39,123 nt of DNA from Anaerolineales bacterium (GTDB lineage Bacteria; Chloroflexota; Anaerolineae; E26-bin7), in assembly GCA_004377365.1 (NCBI GenBank), contig SOHZ01000392.1, forward strand, positions 1 to 39,123, written 5' to 3'. The position numbers and the translations under genes were made by a program. Under the pieces are notes generated by a model, which worked only from the letters and a program-made list of their open reading frames with translations, searched no databases and was not told the origin of the DNA. Numbering within the stretch: the first letter of the stretch is position 1; each line of letters opens with the position of its first letter. Positions 10,235-18,505 of this stretch are shown one piece after another.

Positions 10235-11343
10235 GATGATAAGTCTCCTGTCAATTCTTTATACAACATCTCGCAAAAGTTGTCAAACTGGGCCGGCGCA
10301 CCGCTGATGACCGTCGAGGGACGCACCTGTATGGCTCGCCAGATAAAGCTTTCCACCGCGGGTTCCTCCGGGTGGACGTACCAGATGGCTCCGCCGTCCC
10401 GGATGCAGCGGTTGATGTCATCGTCGCGCATTTCGTGGCCGATGATGACCACATCGCCGTTGAGGTACTTGGCCAGAACATTTTCCACCTTCTGGCCGAA
10501 CTCGAATATTTCCTTGGGGGTGAAAGCCATGTTGCGGGCCTTCAGGTCACCGTGGAGCTTCAGTAGCTTGATGCGGGGCGTGGGGCGCTCCAGGGCCTTG
10601 AGGATATAGTCCTCCGACTCCCGGCCGTTGACCAACACCTCGACGTCCTCTGCCTTCAGGCCGACCTCGGTGAAAGCGTTTTCCAGCAGGAAGTCAAAGT
10701 TGGTGCTGAAGATAACGTCAAAGTAGCCGATCTTGGCTAATTCAGCCAAGTGACGGTAGCCAGGGGAGGGATAGGGTTCCTGGAAGAATTGTTGCAATCG
10801 GGCATAGCGCTCCGTCTCGCTCAGATTGTCCAGGATATCGTAGAATGCTTTCAGGTCGTAGTGGCCCACTACCTCCTGCACCACATCTCGCATGGCCCGG
10901 CAGCCCGACGAAAGCGTCGCCCCAGCCCCCAGCACCAGGACGTAGGGCGGCTGACCGGCAGCCTTACGATCCCGCATCAGCGCGGCTGATCGTTTGATCA
11001 TCCTCTTGCCTCCTTCCATCATGTCCAACGTAGCCTCATCGGATATCTCGCTCTTCTGTTTCCAATCAGCGCTTTCTCGCAGCCAGCCAGCGAAGAAGGC
11101 GTTGCCCACAGCGTAATCGTCACCCTCGCGGCGCAGGTAGCCCAGCTGGGTCATGCCGTGGAGAAAAGTAGGGAGGCGGGGGTGGGAGATGTGCCCCTGC
11201 AGTTGCGGCTCGTTGATCCCCTCGGCAGCACACACCTCATGCAGGATGCGCCGCTCGGTGTCGCTCAGGTAGTCAAAGTCCATCCTCAGACGGGCTGCTA
11301 AATGTTCGTCGGGTTCCAGGTCTCTGGGTATGATAGGCCGCAA
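10231..11343 (-). CDS. SIR2-like domain protein with N-terminal winged-helix remnant of an ATPase
   Basis: VLVLGAGATLSSG, VIFSTNFDFLLENAF, LLKLHGD, GHEMRDDDINR; N-terminus resembles the wHTH following AAA/STAND ATPase domains; ORF start is TTG and the frame is open upstream. Confidence 0.75.
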   Translation of the reverse strand: MRPIIPRDLEPDEHLAARLRMDFDYLSDTERRILHEVCAAEGINEPQLQGHISHPRLPTFLHGMTQLGYLRREGDDYAVGNAFFAGWLRESADWKQKSEISDEATLDMMEGGKRMIKRSAALMRDRKAAGQPPYVLVLGAGATLSSGCRAMRDVVQEVVGHYDLKAFYDILDNLSETERYARLQQFFQEPYPSPGYRHLAELAKIGYFDVIFSTNFDFLLENAFTEVGLKAEDVEVLVNGRESEDYILKALERPTPRIKLLKLHGDLKARNMAFTPKEIFEFGQKVENVLAKYLNGDVVIIGHEMRDDDINRCIRDGGAIWYVHPEEPAVESFIWRAIQVRPSTVISGAPAQFDNFCEMLYKELTGDLSS

Positions 11344-11405
11344 AGTATTGTCCGGCTGCCAGAGGCGATGGCAGAGCCATTGGATGAGGTAAGGGTGATT
11401 GTTGG

Positions 11406-11816
11406 TCAGGCGACGGAGTCCTGTTCGCCCAGATCTATCAATCCTTCGGCCTCGTCACAGAGAAGCCACAGGCTAGTGCCCTCCGCCTCAGCCTGCTCGT
11501 CGGCGTCCTCCAGCAATTCAAAGGCACTCTTACCTTCATCGGGGGGCGGCAACCAGGGGAGTCGTCGGCTCAGGCGGCGGAGCCCGCGTTGCACCTGCCG
11601 GGTCAAGTCTGTGCGTCCGACTGCTGCCTGAAAGTCGAGGAAGAGGCCAGGCAACTGCGATTCGAGTTGGCGCAGAAGCGACGTTTTGCCGATACGACGC
11701 ATCCCCATCACGTGGATGGCCCTATCTCGCCGCTCACAAATCGCCTCGATGATAGCCTCACGTCCGTAAAAGTCTCGACCCATCACCGGGCCGCCGACGA
11801 TGTAGGGATTTCTCAT
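11406..11816 (-). pseudogene. AAA/STAND-type ATPase N-terminal fragment, apparently truncated by deletion/frameshift
   Basis: Walker A GMRRIGKTSLL and Walker B-like LWLLCDEAEG, then a stop after GEQDSVA; the expected TNNHPYLIQWLCHRLW motif lies in another frame immediately downstream (11344-11405). Confidence 0.65.
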
Positions 11817-14182
11817 TGGTCACCTTGTCCGTCCGTGTTGACTTGATACTCTGTCTGACCCTCTGCCACCTGCTTCTCCAACAGTCCTACTTTGCCTCGT
11901 TCCGCAACCTCTCTTGAGATTGCCTCCCCCGCCGCAAGGCCCTGGTAGGCCCTTTCCACGTCCTCTCTGGTCACCCAGATCGGGCCGGTCACCCGGCGCC
12001 GTTTCTGAGCCAGGACACGATTGATGGTCGCCAGACAGATTTGCTGGATGCGGAAAGGTTTGTGCTCACTGTACTGCAAGATCAACTCGATAGCATCCTT
12101 GTCGTAGCGATAGATTCCCTTGACCGGCTCCTGGATCAGGCGAAGGGCTTCGTCTAAGGTGAAGGGAGGCAAATGTTTCTCTATGGCGAAGAGGTTGTAC
12201 CAGGGGCTGGTACCTAACTTCCACTCTCTATCAATGGACAGGCCTGACCAAATCATCCTCAGGTGTTGTCCGGCTTTGGACATCAAAACGCGCCGTAGCC
12301 GCGCCTGCACTTTTGGATCGTACTCGTTCAATTCGTCGCCCTCGTCCAGGAGCAACACCAGCCTGAGCTGTTTGTCCGTGGTCGCCTTCAGGGCTTCCAG
12401 CACCATCTCCAGATCGTCCACCAAATCGTAGACGTCATAGCCCTCCTTTTTGGTGGCATAGATCAAATCTAGCGAGCCGATATGGGGTCGGCAACTCCTG
12501 GCGATAACGCTCATCAGGGTGTAGAAAAGTCTTTCAGCAGGTACGCCTTGAAGGCTGACGAAGGCGGGGATGAAGAGATACTGCGGATCCTCCGCCTCGC
12601 GCAGCCTGTTGTCCAACTGGTGCAAGAACGAGGTCTTGCCAATGCGTCGTTCGCCGTAGATGGCGACGTGGTTATTGTGGATGGTATCCAGCACCTCGGC
12701 CAACGCCTCTTCCCGCCCGAAAAACATATCTGGCTCGCGGACGGGAAGGCCGGAGAGGTAAGGATTAAATTTGCGCTTGATGGCCTGGCGAATGCGGTGA
12801 CTGGCTTGCCAGTGAGAGATAGAGATTGCGGCCAACACCAAGAGCAGAGTCGCCAAGAGGCCCAACAAACCGTAAACCTGAATCGGTGACGGTAGGATGG
12901 TGATTCGGGCGTGGGCTGGCTCGGAGTAATTAAAGTCCATGTCCCTGGCCTGGACGACAAAGGTATAGGTGCCGGATGGTAAGTCGAAATACCGGGCTGT
13001 TTCCTGAAATGGTTCTGTCGTAACCTGCCAATCCGGGTCGTGTCCTTCCAGTTTATAAACATAACGCAAGTCCTCGCGGTCGGTCTTCAAGTCGCCACTG
13101 GCGAACTCGAAGGTAATGTCCCGCTGGCTATAGGGCAGGGTGATCTGACCGGTTGAAGTATATACCTGCCCGCCAGTGGTGATAAGATTTAGGTAGACTA
13201 TGATGGGTGGAGCAGTGCCCACGATGTGGCGGCTAATCCCATCATTGGTGCCAAACCAGAGAGCGCCCTCGCCATTTTGCAGGATGGCCTCAACATCGTT
13301 GTCCGCCAGGCCGCTGTTCTCAGTAGTGAGGGTCTGCCAACTGACCCCGTCGTAGCGGCTTACCCCACCTGAGGTACCGAACCAGAGGTTGCCTTCGCTG
13401 TCTTGCAGGATGGCCCCAACATCGTTACGCGCCAGGCCGCTGTTCTCGGTGGTGAAGCTCTGCCAACTGGCCCCGTCGTAGCGGCTTACCCCACCCCCCC
13501 AGGTACCGAACCAGAGGTGGCCTTCGCCGTCTTGCAGGATGGCCCACACATCGTTGTCCGCCAGGCCGCTGTTCTCGGTGGTAAAGCTCTGCCAACTGAC
13601 CCCGTCGTAGCGGCTTACCCCACCTTCCCGGGTGCCAAACCAGAGGTTGCCTTCGCGGTCTTGCAGAATGGCCCGGACAGCGTTGAGCGCCAGGCCGCTG
13701 TTCTCGGGGGTGAAGCTCTGCCAACTGGCCCCGTCGTAGCGGCTTACCCCCCAACCTGTACCGAACCAGAGGTCGCCTTCGCCGTCTTGCAGGATGACCT
13801 GAACAACGTTGGCCGCCAGGCTGCTGTTCTCGGTGGTGAAGCTCTGCCAACTGGCCCCGTCGTAGCGGCTTACACCTCCAAAGGAGGTGCCACCAAACCA
13901 GAGGTTGCCTTCGCTGTCTTGCAGGATGGCCTGAACAACGTTGTGCGCCAGGCCGCTGTTCCAGGTATTGAAAGTACGCCAGGGACTATAGCCGCCCTGG
14001 GCCTGGGCAGGCGGAGCGACGGAGAGGAGAAGGAGTGGGATGAGGAGGGCGAGGGGGAGTGCAGCAGACAGTACAACGGACGGGAGAATTAAACGGACTC
14101 TTTCTGCGGCCTGTCCGTTGAATTCTTTTGTCCGTTGTACTCTCTCCCACAGCCTTCCGATCCCTTCCCCCCTACCCCTCAT
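11813..14182 (-). CDS. Transmembrane sensor-ATPase: signal segment, six propeller repeats, Y_Y_Y-like domain, TM helix, cytoplasmic AAA/STAND ATPase
   Basis: Repeats of 'ILQDxEGxLWFGTxxGGVSRYDGxSWQSFTTENSGLA'; TFVVQARDMDFNYSEPA; TM VYGLLGLLATLLLVLAAISI; MFFGREEALAEVLDTIHNNHVAIYGERRIGKTSFLHQL. Confidence 0.85.
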   Translation of the reverse strand: MRGRGEGIGRLWERVQRTKEFNGQAAERVRLILPSVVLSAALPLALLIPLLLLSVAPPAQAQGGYSPWRTFNTWNSGLAHNVVQAILQDSEGNLWFGGTSFGGVSRYDGASWQSFTTENSSLAANVVQVILQDGEGDLWFGTGWGVSRYDGASWQSFTPENSGLALNAVRAILQDREGNLWFGTREGGVSRYDGVSWQSFTTENSGLADNDVWAILQDGEGHLWFGTWGGGVSRYDGASWQSFTTENSGLARNDVGAILQDSEGNLWFGTSGGVSRYDGVSWQTLTTENSGLADNDVEAILQNGEGALWFGTNDGISRHIVGTAPPIIVYLNLITTGGQVYTSTGQITLPYSQRDITFEFASGDLKTDREDLRYVYKLEGHDPDWQVTTEPFQETARYFDLPSGTYTFVVQARDMDFNYSEPAHARITILPSPIQVYGLLGLLATLLLVLAAISISHWQASHRIRQAIKRKFNPYLSGLPVREPDMFFGREEALAEVLDTIHNNHVAIYGERRIGKTSFLHQLDNRLREAEDPQYLFIPAFVSLQGVPAERLFYTLMSVIARSCRPHIGSLDLIYATKKEGYDVYDLVDDLEMVLEALKATTDKQLRLVLLLDEGDELNEYDPKVQARLRRVLMSKAGQHLRMIWSGLSIDREWKLGTSPWYNLFAIEKHLPPFTLDEALRLIQEPVKGIYRYDKDAIELILQYSEHKPFRIQQICLATINRVLAQKRRRVTGPIWVTREDVERAYQGLAAGEAISREVAERGKVGLLEKQVAEGQTEYQVNTDGQGDQ
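13250..13990. repeat. Tandem approx. 120-126 bp coding repeats (propeller blades)
   Basis: Recurring 'CTTGCAGGATGGCC...CGCCAGGCCGCTGTTCTCGGTGGTGAAGCTCTGCCAACTGGCCCCGTCGTAGCGGCTTACCCC', about six copies. Confidence 0.9.
14070..14141. repeat. Nested inverted repeat (long hairpin) at the N-terminal coding region
   Basis: AGTACAACGGAC (14070-14081) vs GTCCGTTGTACT (14130-14141), perfect 12 bp; inner GAATTAAACGGAC vs GTCCGTTGAATTC with one mismatch. Confidence 0.85.
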
Positions 14183-14819
14183 ACGGCCTCTCCATCAACC
14201 CATACGGACATTCCAATTCGTCTATCGTTTTCACAACCTTAGCCGGATTGCCCACCACCACCGCCCGTGGCGGGACGTCGTCGGCTACAACGGAGCCAGC
14301 CCCCACCAGGGCCATCTCGCCGATGGTGATGTCGGGCAGGAGGGTGGAATTGGCCCCGATTTTGGCCCCGCGCTTGAGGGTAGGGCCCTTCATGCACTGT
14401 TTGGCCTTGGGACAGCGGGGATGGAGGGCATTGGTAATGGCCACGTGGGGACCTATCCAGCAGCCATCTTCAATGACAGTGTACTCGCCGACGAGATCGT
14501 GTCCCCGGAAGCGCACGTCGTTGCCGATCTGGCAGTCGTTGTCAAGGGTCACGCCGGTGCCGACGCTGACGTCATCGCCGATCTGGTTTCCCTCGCGGAT
14601 GGTGGCGCGGTGCCCCGTCTGAAAGTTGTGGCCAATGACGGTGCCAGCGTAGATGACGGTGTGCGAGCGGATGACAGCGTTGTCACCAATGACCACGGGC
14701 AACTCGCCAGGCTTCTTGCCCCGGGGTGGATGGCCGATGATGACGTAATCTCCGATCTGAGCGTTCTTCCCCAGTCGGACGTTGGGATAACGGCGGTAGG
14801 TGACCTGGTCAGCTTCCAT
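14172..14819 (-). CDS. Left-handed beta-helix (hexapeptide) acyltransferase, WlbB/WbpD-like
   Basis: Hexapeptide repeats ... ALHPRCP ... LKRGAKIGANSTLLPDITIGEMALVGAGSVVADDVPPRAVVVGNPAKVV; start MEADQVTYRRYPN preferred over the ORF start at 14921, which lies in a palindrome. Confidence 0.88.
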   Translation of the reverse strand: MEADQVTYRRYPNVRLGKNAQIGDYVIIGHPPRGKKPGELPVVIGDNAVIRSHTVIYAGTVIGHNFQTGHRATIREGNQIGDDVSVGTGVTLDNDCQIGNDVRFRGHDLVGEYTVIEDGCWIGPHVAITNALHPRCPKAKQCMKGPTLKRGAKIGANSTLLPDITIGEMALVGAGSVVADDVPPRAVVVGNPAKVVKTIDELECPYGLMERPYEG

Positions 14820-14857
14820 GTTCTTCGCAGTTCCTTCCCTTTCAATAGATGTTATAA

Positions 14858-14934
14858 GAACTCTGGAGTAGCGAAACTGGTTTCGCGCCTGGCGCAGAAC
14901 AAGTTCTGCTACTCCTGCCAACGGGTCAGAGTTC
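14858..14934. repeat. 77-bp nested palindrome with two internal hairpins
   Basis: GAACTCT...AGAGTTC outer arms, GGAGTA...TACTCC, internal GCGAAACtgGTTTCGC and GCAGAACaaGTTCTGC. Confidence 0.88.
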
Positions 14935-15942
14935 TACCGACACCCCACCGCGATCCAACGAGGCCTGGGCAGCCTCGAGCACCTTAACGACCCGCAAGCC
15001 GTTCTCCCCATCGGTGCGAGGTCGCGCCCCCGTGCGTACACACTCGATAAAGTGGGCACACTCGTTGCGCAAAGGCTCCGTCATTTCGATCTTGGGTATA
15101 TAGATGTCGCCTGAATGAACTTTGTACTGGAATTCACCATAGATGTCCTCTTTCCCCTTGAGGTAGATCCCTTTGTCGTAAATCTTGATTTTGCCCTCGT
15201 CGGCTATGTCGTCGTAGATGATCATCTTCTCGCTGCCGACGATGGTCATCTGCCGGACTTTGCTGGGGTCCAGCCAACTGGCTTGAACGTGGCCCAGTAC
15301 ACCAGCGGGAAAGGTCATCGTCACAAAGACCACGTCTTCGACCTTGCTGTTCAAATAGGTCGCCCCGGTGGCTCTGACAGAGAGGGGCATGTCGCCCAGG
15401 AGATAAATCAGGATGGAAACATCATGAGGTGCGATGCTCCACAGAGCGTTGATGTCGCTCTGCACCCGGCCTAGGTTGACCCGGTTGGAGTAGATGTAGT
15501 AGACCTGGCCGATTTGCCCCTCGTCAACGAGTTCCTTGATCTTGAGCACAGCAGGATTATACTCGAACACGTGACCGACCATCAACGTCCGGTTTCGCTT
15601 CTGGGCCAGGGTGATCAGTTCTTCGGCCTCCTCGCTGCTCATGGCCAAGGGCTTTTCCACGAGAACGTGCTTATCGGCCAGCAATGCATCTCTGGCAAGC
15701 TCGTAATGAGCGCGGGCGGGTGTAGACAGGGCCACCGCTTCAATCTCTCCGTTAGCCAAAATGTCAGCATAGCTCACCGTCGTCCTCACAGTGGGATAGA
15801 GGGCCTTGATCTTGTCCAGTTTTTGTAGGTCTACGTCACAACAGGAGACCAAATCAGCGGTGGACAATTGGTGGAAATTACGCACTAGATTGGGTCCCCA
15901 ATAGCCACAGCCTACCACTGCTACTTTAACCTGTTCACTCAC
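14926..15942 (-). CDS. Gfo/Idh/MocA family oxidoreductase (WlbA/WbpB-like)
   Basis: KVAVVGCGYWGPNLVRNF; HVLVEKPLAMSSEEAEEL. Confidence 0.93.
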   Translation of the reverse strand: MSEQVKVAVVGCGYWGPNLVRNFHQLSTADLVSCCDVDLQKLDKIKALYPTVRTTVSYADILANGEIEAVALSTPARAHYELARDALLADKHVLVEKPLAMSSEEAEELITLAQKRNRTLMVGHVFEYNPAVLKIKELVDEGQIGQVYYIYSNRVNLGRVQSDINALWSIAPHDVSILIYLLGDMPLSVRATGATYLNSKVEDVVFVTMTFPAGVLGHVQASWLDPSKVRQMTIVGSEKMIIYDDIADEGKIKIYDKGIYLKGKEDIYGEFQYKVHSGDIYIPKIEMTEPLRNECAHFIECVRTGARPRTDGENGLRVVKVLEAAQASLDRGGVSVEL

Positions 15943-15951
15943 TCTCTACCT

Positions 15952-15997
15952 CCCATTCTCCATCCTCTATTCTTCATTCTCCATCCTTCCATTCTCC
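15952..15997. repeat. Degenerate heptamer (CATTCTC) tandem tract
   Basis: CCCATTCTCCATCCTCTATTCTTCATTCTCCATCCTTCCATTCTCC. Confidence 0.7.
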
Positions 15998-16060
15998 AAA
16001 TTAGTCTATCACACATCACCCGATTTGACAACCTGGCCGCTGCCCGAGACTACCAGCCTG

Positions 16061-18505
16061 TCAGGGCTCTGACACCTGCACAGTGCCCAACAGAAGATGG
16101 CTATCACTCACCCCCTGGTCACCTGTATCTAAAGCCAATCGCTCACCATTGGCCAGCCGATACAGCCCCGTGACGATCTGGTATTCGCCTGGCGGCGTGT
16201 CAGGCCTGAGGACGATTTCATGCTCGTCCACTATCACCTCACCTTCGTCCCAAAAACAGGTCGGATAGAAGCCTCCCTCAGGCTGGCCATCGTGCTGCCC
16301 CCACAGTCGGCCATCCTCACCCACCACGTGCACGAAAACGGTATAGTCCTCGCCGACCGGCTCCCTGGCCTGCCAATACAGTTTCAGGCGAATGACATCG
16401 CCCGGTTTGGTCGCTGCCGGGTCCAGGTCGTAGCCCAATAGAGAGATGCTATCACCAAAGGTGGCCGCCAGGGAGTGTTGGGGGGAAAGGCTTTCCTCAT
16501 CACCCATGACCTTCAGGTAATCCAGAACCAGCGTGTCGCCCTGAGGGCGGCCTTCCTCATCCAGCACGGGCAGGCGCTCCAGAGTGGAGGGTTCGTACCA
16601 ACCGACCTCCAGGCGGTAGCGGCCCGGGGGAGCATCGGTGGGGATTGCGATCTCGCGCCCATCCCATACCTCAACCCCAGTCGGCCATTGGCTGGTAGGA
16701 AAGAGGCCATTGACAGACTGACCGTCTTCCTGCCACGTGAAAGCATCTCCTTTATCGGCCAGGCGCACGAAGATACTGTAATTCTCCGTCAGAGGCTGCC
16801 AGGCCTGCCAGAAGAGGGAAAACGGCACGACTCCTCCAGGACGCGCCTCAACCGCATCGAGTTGATAGCCGAGGAACTCTATCTTGTCAGCCAAATTCGC
16901 CCGCCGCGATCTGTGGATGGGAGGGGAGGAAAAGTCCTGTGCCAGGAAAGCGATGACTCCTTGCCTCTCGTAGACCGCTTCCATCTCCTGACGCACAAAG
17001 CGAATGAAATCCGGGTAGTATTGTTGGTGGAACCTTCCCTCGTCAACGACCAGCCACACCCGGCGATTCTCGGCCAGAACCGGCATCAATTGTCCAACTG
17101 AGTTGACTAGCGTGGACCCCGTCCAGTTGTCAACCGGGGCCCCATCCACGATCATCAGATGCTCTCTGTAAGTTACCTGGTTGGCGTAGTAGTCGCAATC
17201 ACCCAGGTAGACGCAGCCGATGGCGGGGAGGATCATCACCAGGATGTCCCCCTCCTGCCAGTGTTCCTCTACATAGCCGAAAGCCCGATCATAAGCTGGC
17301 TCGGGCTGAGTGGCTGCCGCCATGGCGGCGGGCAGGGTGTAGCCGCCTGCGATAAGCGCTATCAAAAGCCAGGCCGCCAGCCTCAGTTCCTCCCGCCTCT
17401 CCCACGTCTTCCACCGGCGCAGGTGCTGACCTATCCAAGCCAAGCCCCGAGCCAAGGTGCCCGCTGCCAGCAAGAAGTAGACGGGCAACAGCAGGAAGAG
17501 ATAGCGAGGTCGGCGCCACGTCTCGCCAACCAGCAGGAAAACCTCAGCCATAACCCCGCAGAAGGTCACGTAGCAGAAGATCAAAGCTGCGTTCTGGCCC
17601 TGAAAATCGGCTACCCTCTTTGACAGTTGCTTGCTGCTCGATGGAAGAAGTGGCAAGAGAAGATAGACGAAGCCCAGGAGGAAGAGCAGGGTCAGAGGCA
17701 GATAAGGCCAGAGCCAGAAGAACTCTCTAAAGAAGAAGCCAGATTTCAGCCCCCAGCCCAGGGAAAGCTCGAGGAAGGGCCGTTCGCCAGCGCTAGTCAG
17801 TGGCCCAGCTATGAGACCGAGCGCAAAGGTTGTCAAGGCCCCCGCCCCACTCAGGAAGAGAGGCCCCAGGACCCCCGGCTTGAAGAACCACCTCCACCCC
17901 CGTCTGACCAGGATGGCCAGAAGGAGAGGAAGGAACAGCAAAACTGTAGTCGTCTGGCTGAAGAGGGCAGCGATAAAAAAGAGGGCGAAAAGGTAGCGGG
18001 GTCGGTCATCGTCGCCGCCGATGAATCCTTCGTAGAAGTAACAAAGAGCCAGGATGACGGCAAGCTGTTGCAGAGCGTACATCCGGGCTCGCCCGCTCCA
18101 GACGATGGCCTCGGGGCTGAAAGCCAGGAGAGCAGCAGCCAGCAAACCCACGCCCCTGGAAAACATTCTCTTGCCCAGCAGATAGATCAGGGGAACGGAA
18201 AAGAGGCCAATAAGCAAGCTGGGCAGCCTGGCCACCCCTTCACTGGAGCCGAACAGGTAGATGAAAAGGGCATCAAGATAAGAGAAGAGAACCCCCGGCA
18301 GATAGATGAAACCTGAAGGCAGCAAGGGATACCCATGCTCCATGATTTTCTGGGCTGCCCATACAGTCAGGTACTCATCCACGTGGGGGCTGACTGTCGT
18401 CAAGTAGGTCAGTCGGAAATAGGCCCCGACGCCCATCAGGACCACGATAACGACAGCGATGCCCTTTCTCCCATCCGTCAGGTCCTTGATTTTACCCAAC
18501 ATCAA
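16061..18505 (-). CDS. GT39-like membrane glycosyltransferase with two C-terminal 'LLGYDL...FWQA/YWQA' modules
   Basis: YLTTVSPHVDEYLTVWAAQ; ALLAFSPEAIVWSGRARMYALQQL; modules begin ANLADKIEFLGYQLD and ATFGDSISLLGYDLD. Confidence 0.83.
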   Translation of the reverse strand: MMLGKIKDLTDGRKGIAVVIVVLMGVGAYFRLTYLTTVSPHVDEYLTVWAAQKIMEHGYPLLPSGFIYLPGVLFSYLDALFIYLFGSSEGVARLPSLLIGLFSVPLIYLLGKRMFSRGVGLLAAALLAFSPEAIVWSGRARMYALQQLAVILALCYFYEGFIGGDDDRPRYLFALFFIAALFSQTTTVLLFLPLLLAILVRRGWRWFFKPGVLGPLFLSGAGALTTFALGLIAGPLTSAGERPFLELSLGWGLKSGFFFREFFWLWPYLPLTLLFLLGFVYLLLPLLPSSSKQLSKRVADFQGQNAALIFCYVTFCGVMAEVFLLVGETWRRPRYLFLLLPVYFLLAAGTLARGLAWIGQHLRRWKTWERREELRLAAWLLIALIAGGYTLPAAMAAATQPEPAYDRAFGYVEEHWQEGDILVMILPAIGCVYLGDCDYYANQVTYREHLMIVDGAPVDNWTGSTLVNSVGQLMPVLAENRRVWLVVDEGRFHQQYYPDFIRFVRQEMEAVYERQGVIAFLAQDFSSPPIHRSRRANLADKIEFLGYQLDAVEARPGGVVPFSLFWQAWQPLTENYSIFVRLADKGDAFTWQEDGQSVNGLFPTSQWPTGVEVWDGREIAIPTDAPPGRYRLEVGWYEPSTLERLPVLDEEGRPQGDTLVLDYLKVMGDEESLSPQHSLAATFGDSISLLGYDLDPAATKPGDVIRLKLYWQAREPVGEDYTVFVHVVGEDGRLWGQHDGQPEGGFYPTCFWDEGEVIVDEHEIVLRPDTPPGEYQIVTGLYRLANGERLALDTGDQGVSDSHLLLGTVQVSEP

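Noticed and set aside
9386-10609. 407-aa plus-strand ORF
   Set aside because: Antisense to the DegT aminotransferase and SIR2-like gene, both of which have clear family motifs.
13250-13990. Possible CRISPR-like regular repeats
   Set aside because: Unit is about 123 bp, spacerless and coding, explained by propeller blades; no cas genes seen.
13403-14092. 229-aa plus-strand ORF with repeated 'FAVLQDG..VRQAAVLGGEALPTGPVVAAYP'
   Set aside because: Antisense shadow of the propeller repeats in 11813..14182; periodicity comes from the coding strand.
17627-18316. 229-aa Lys/Glu/Gln-rich plus-strand ORF
   Set aside because: Antisense to TM-encoding sequence of 16061..18505; low complexity expected from hydrophobic codons read in reverse.
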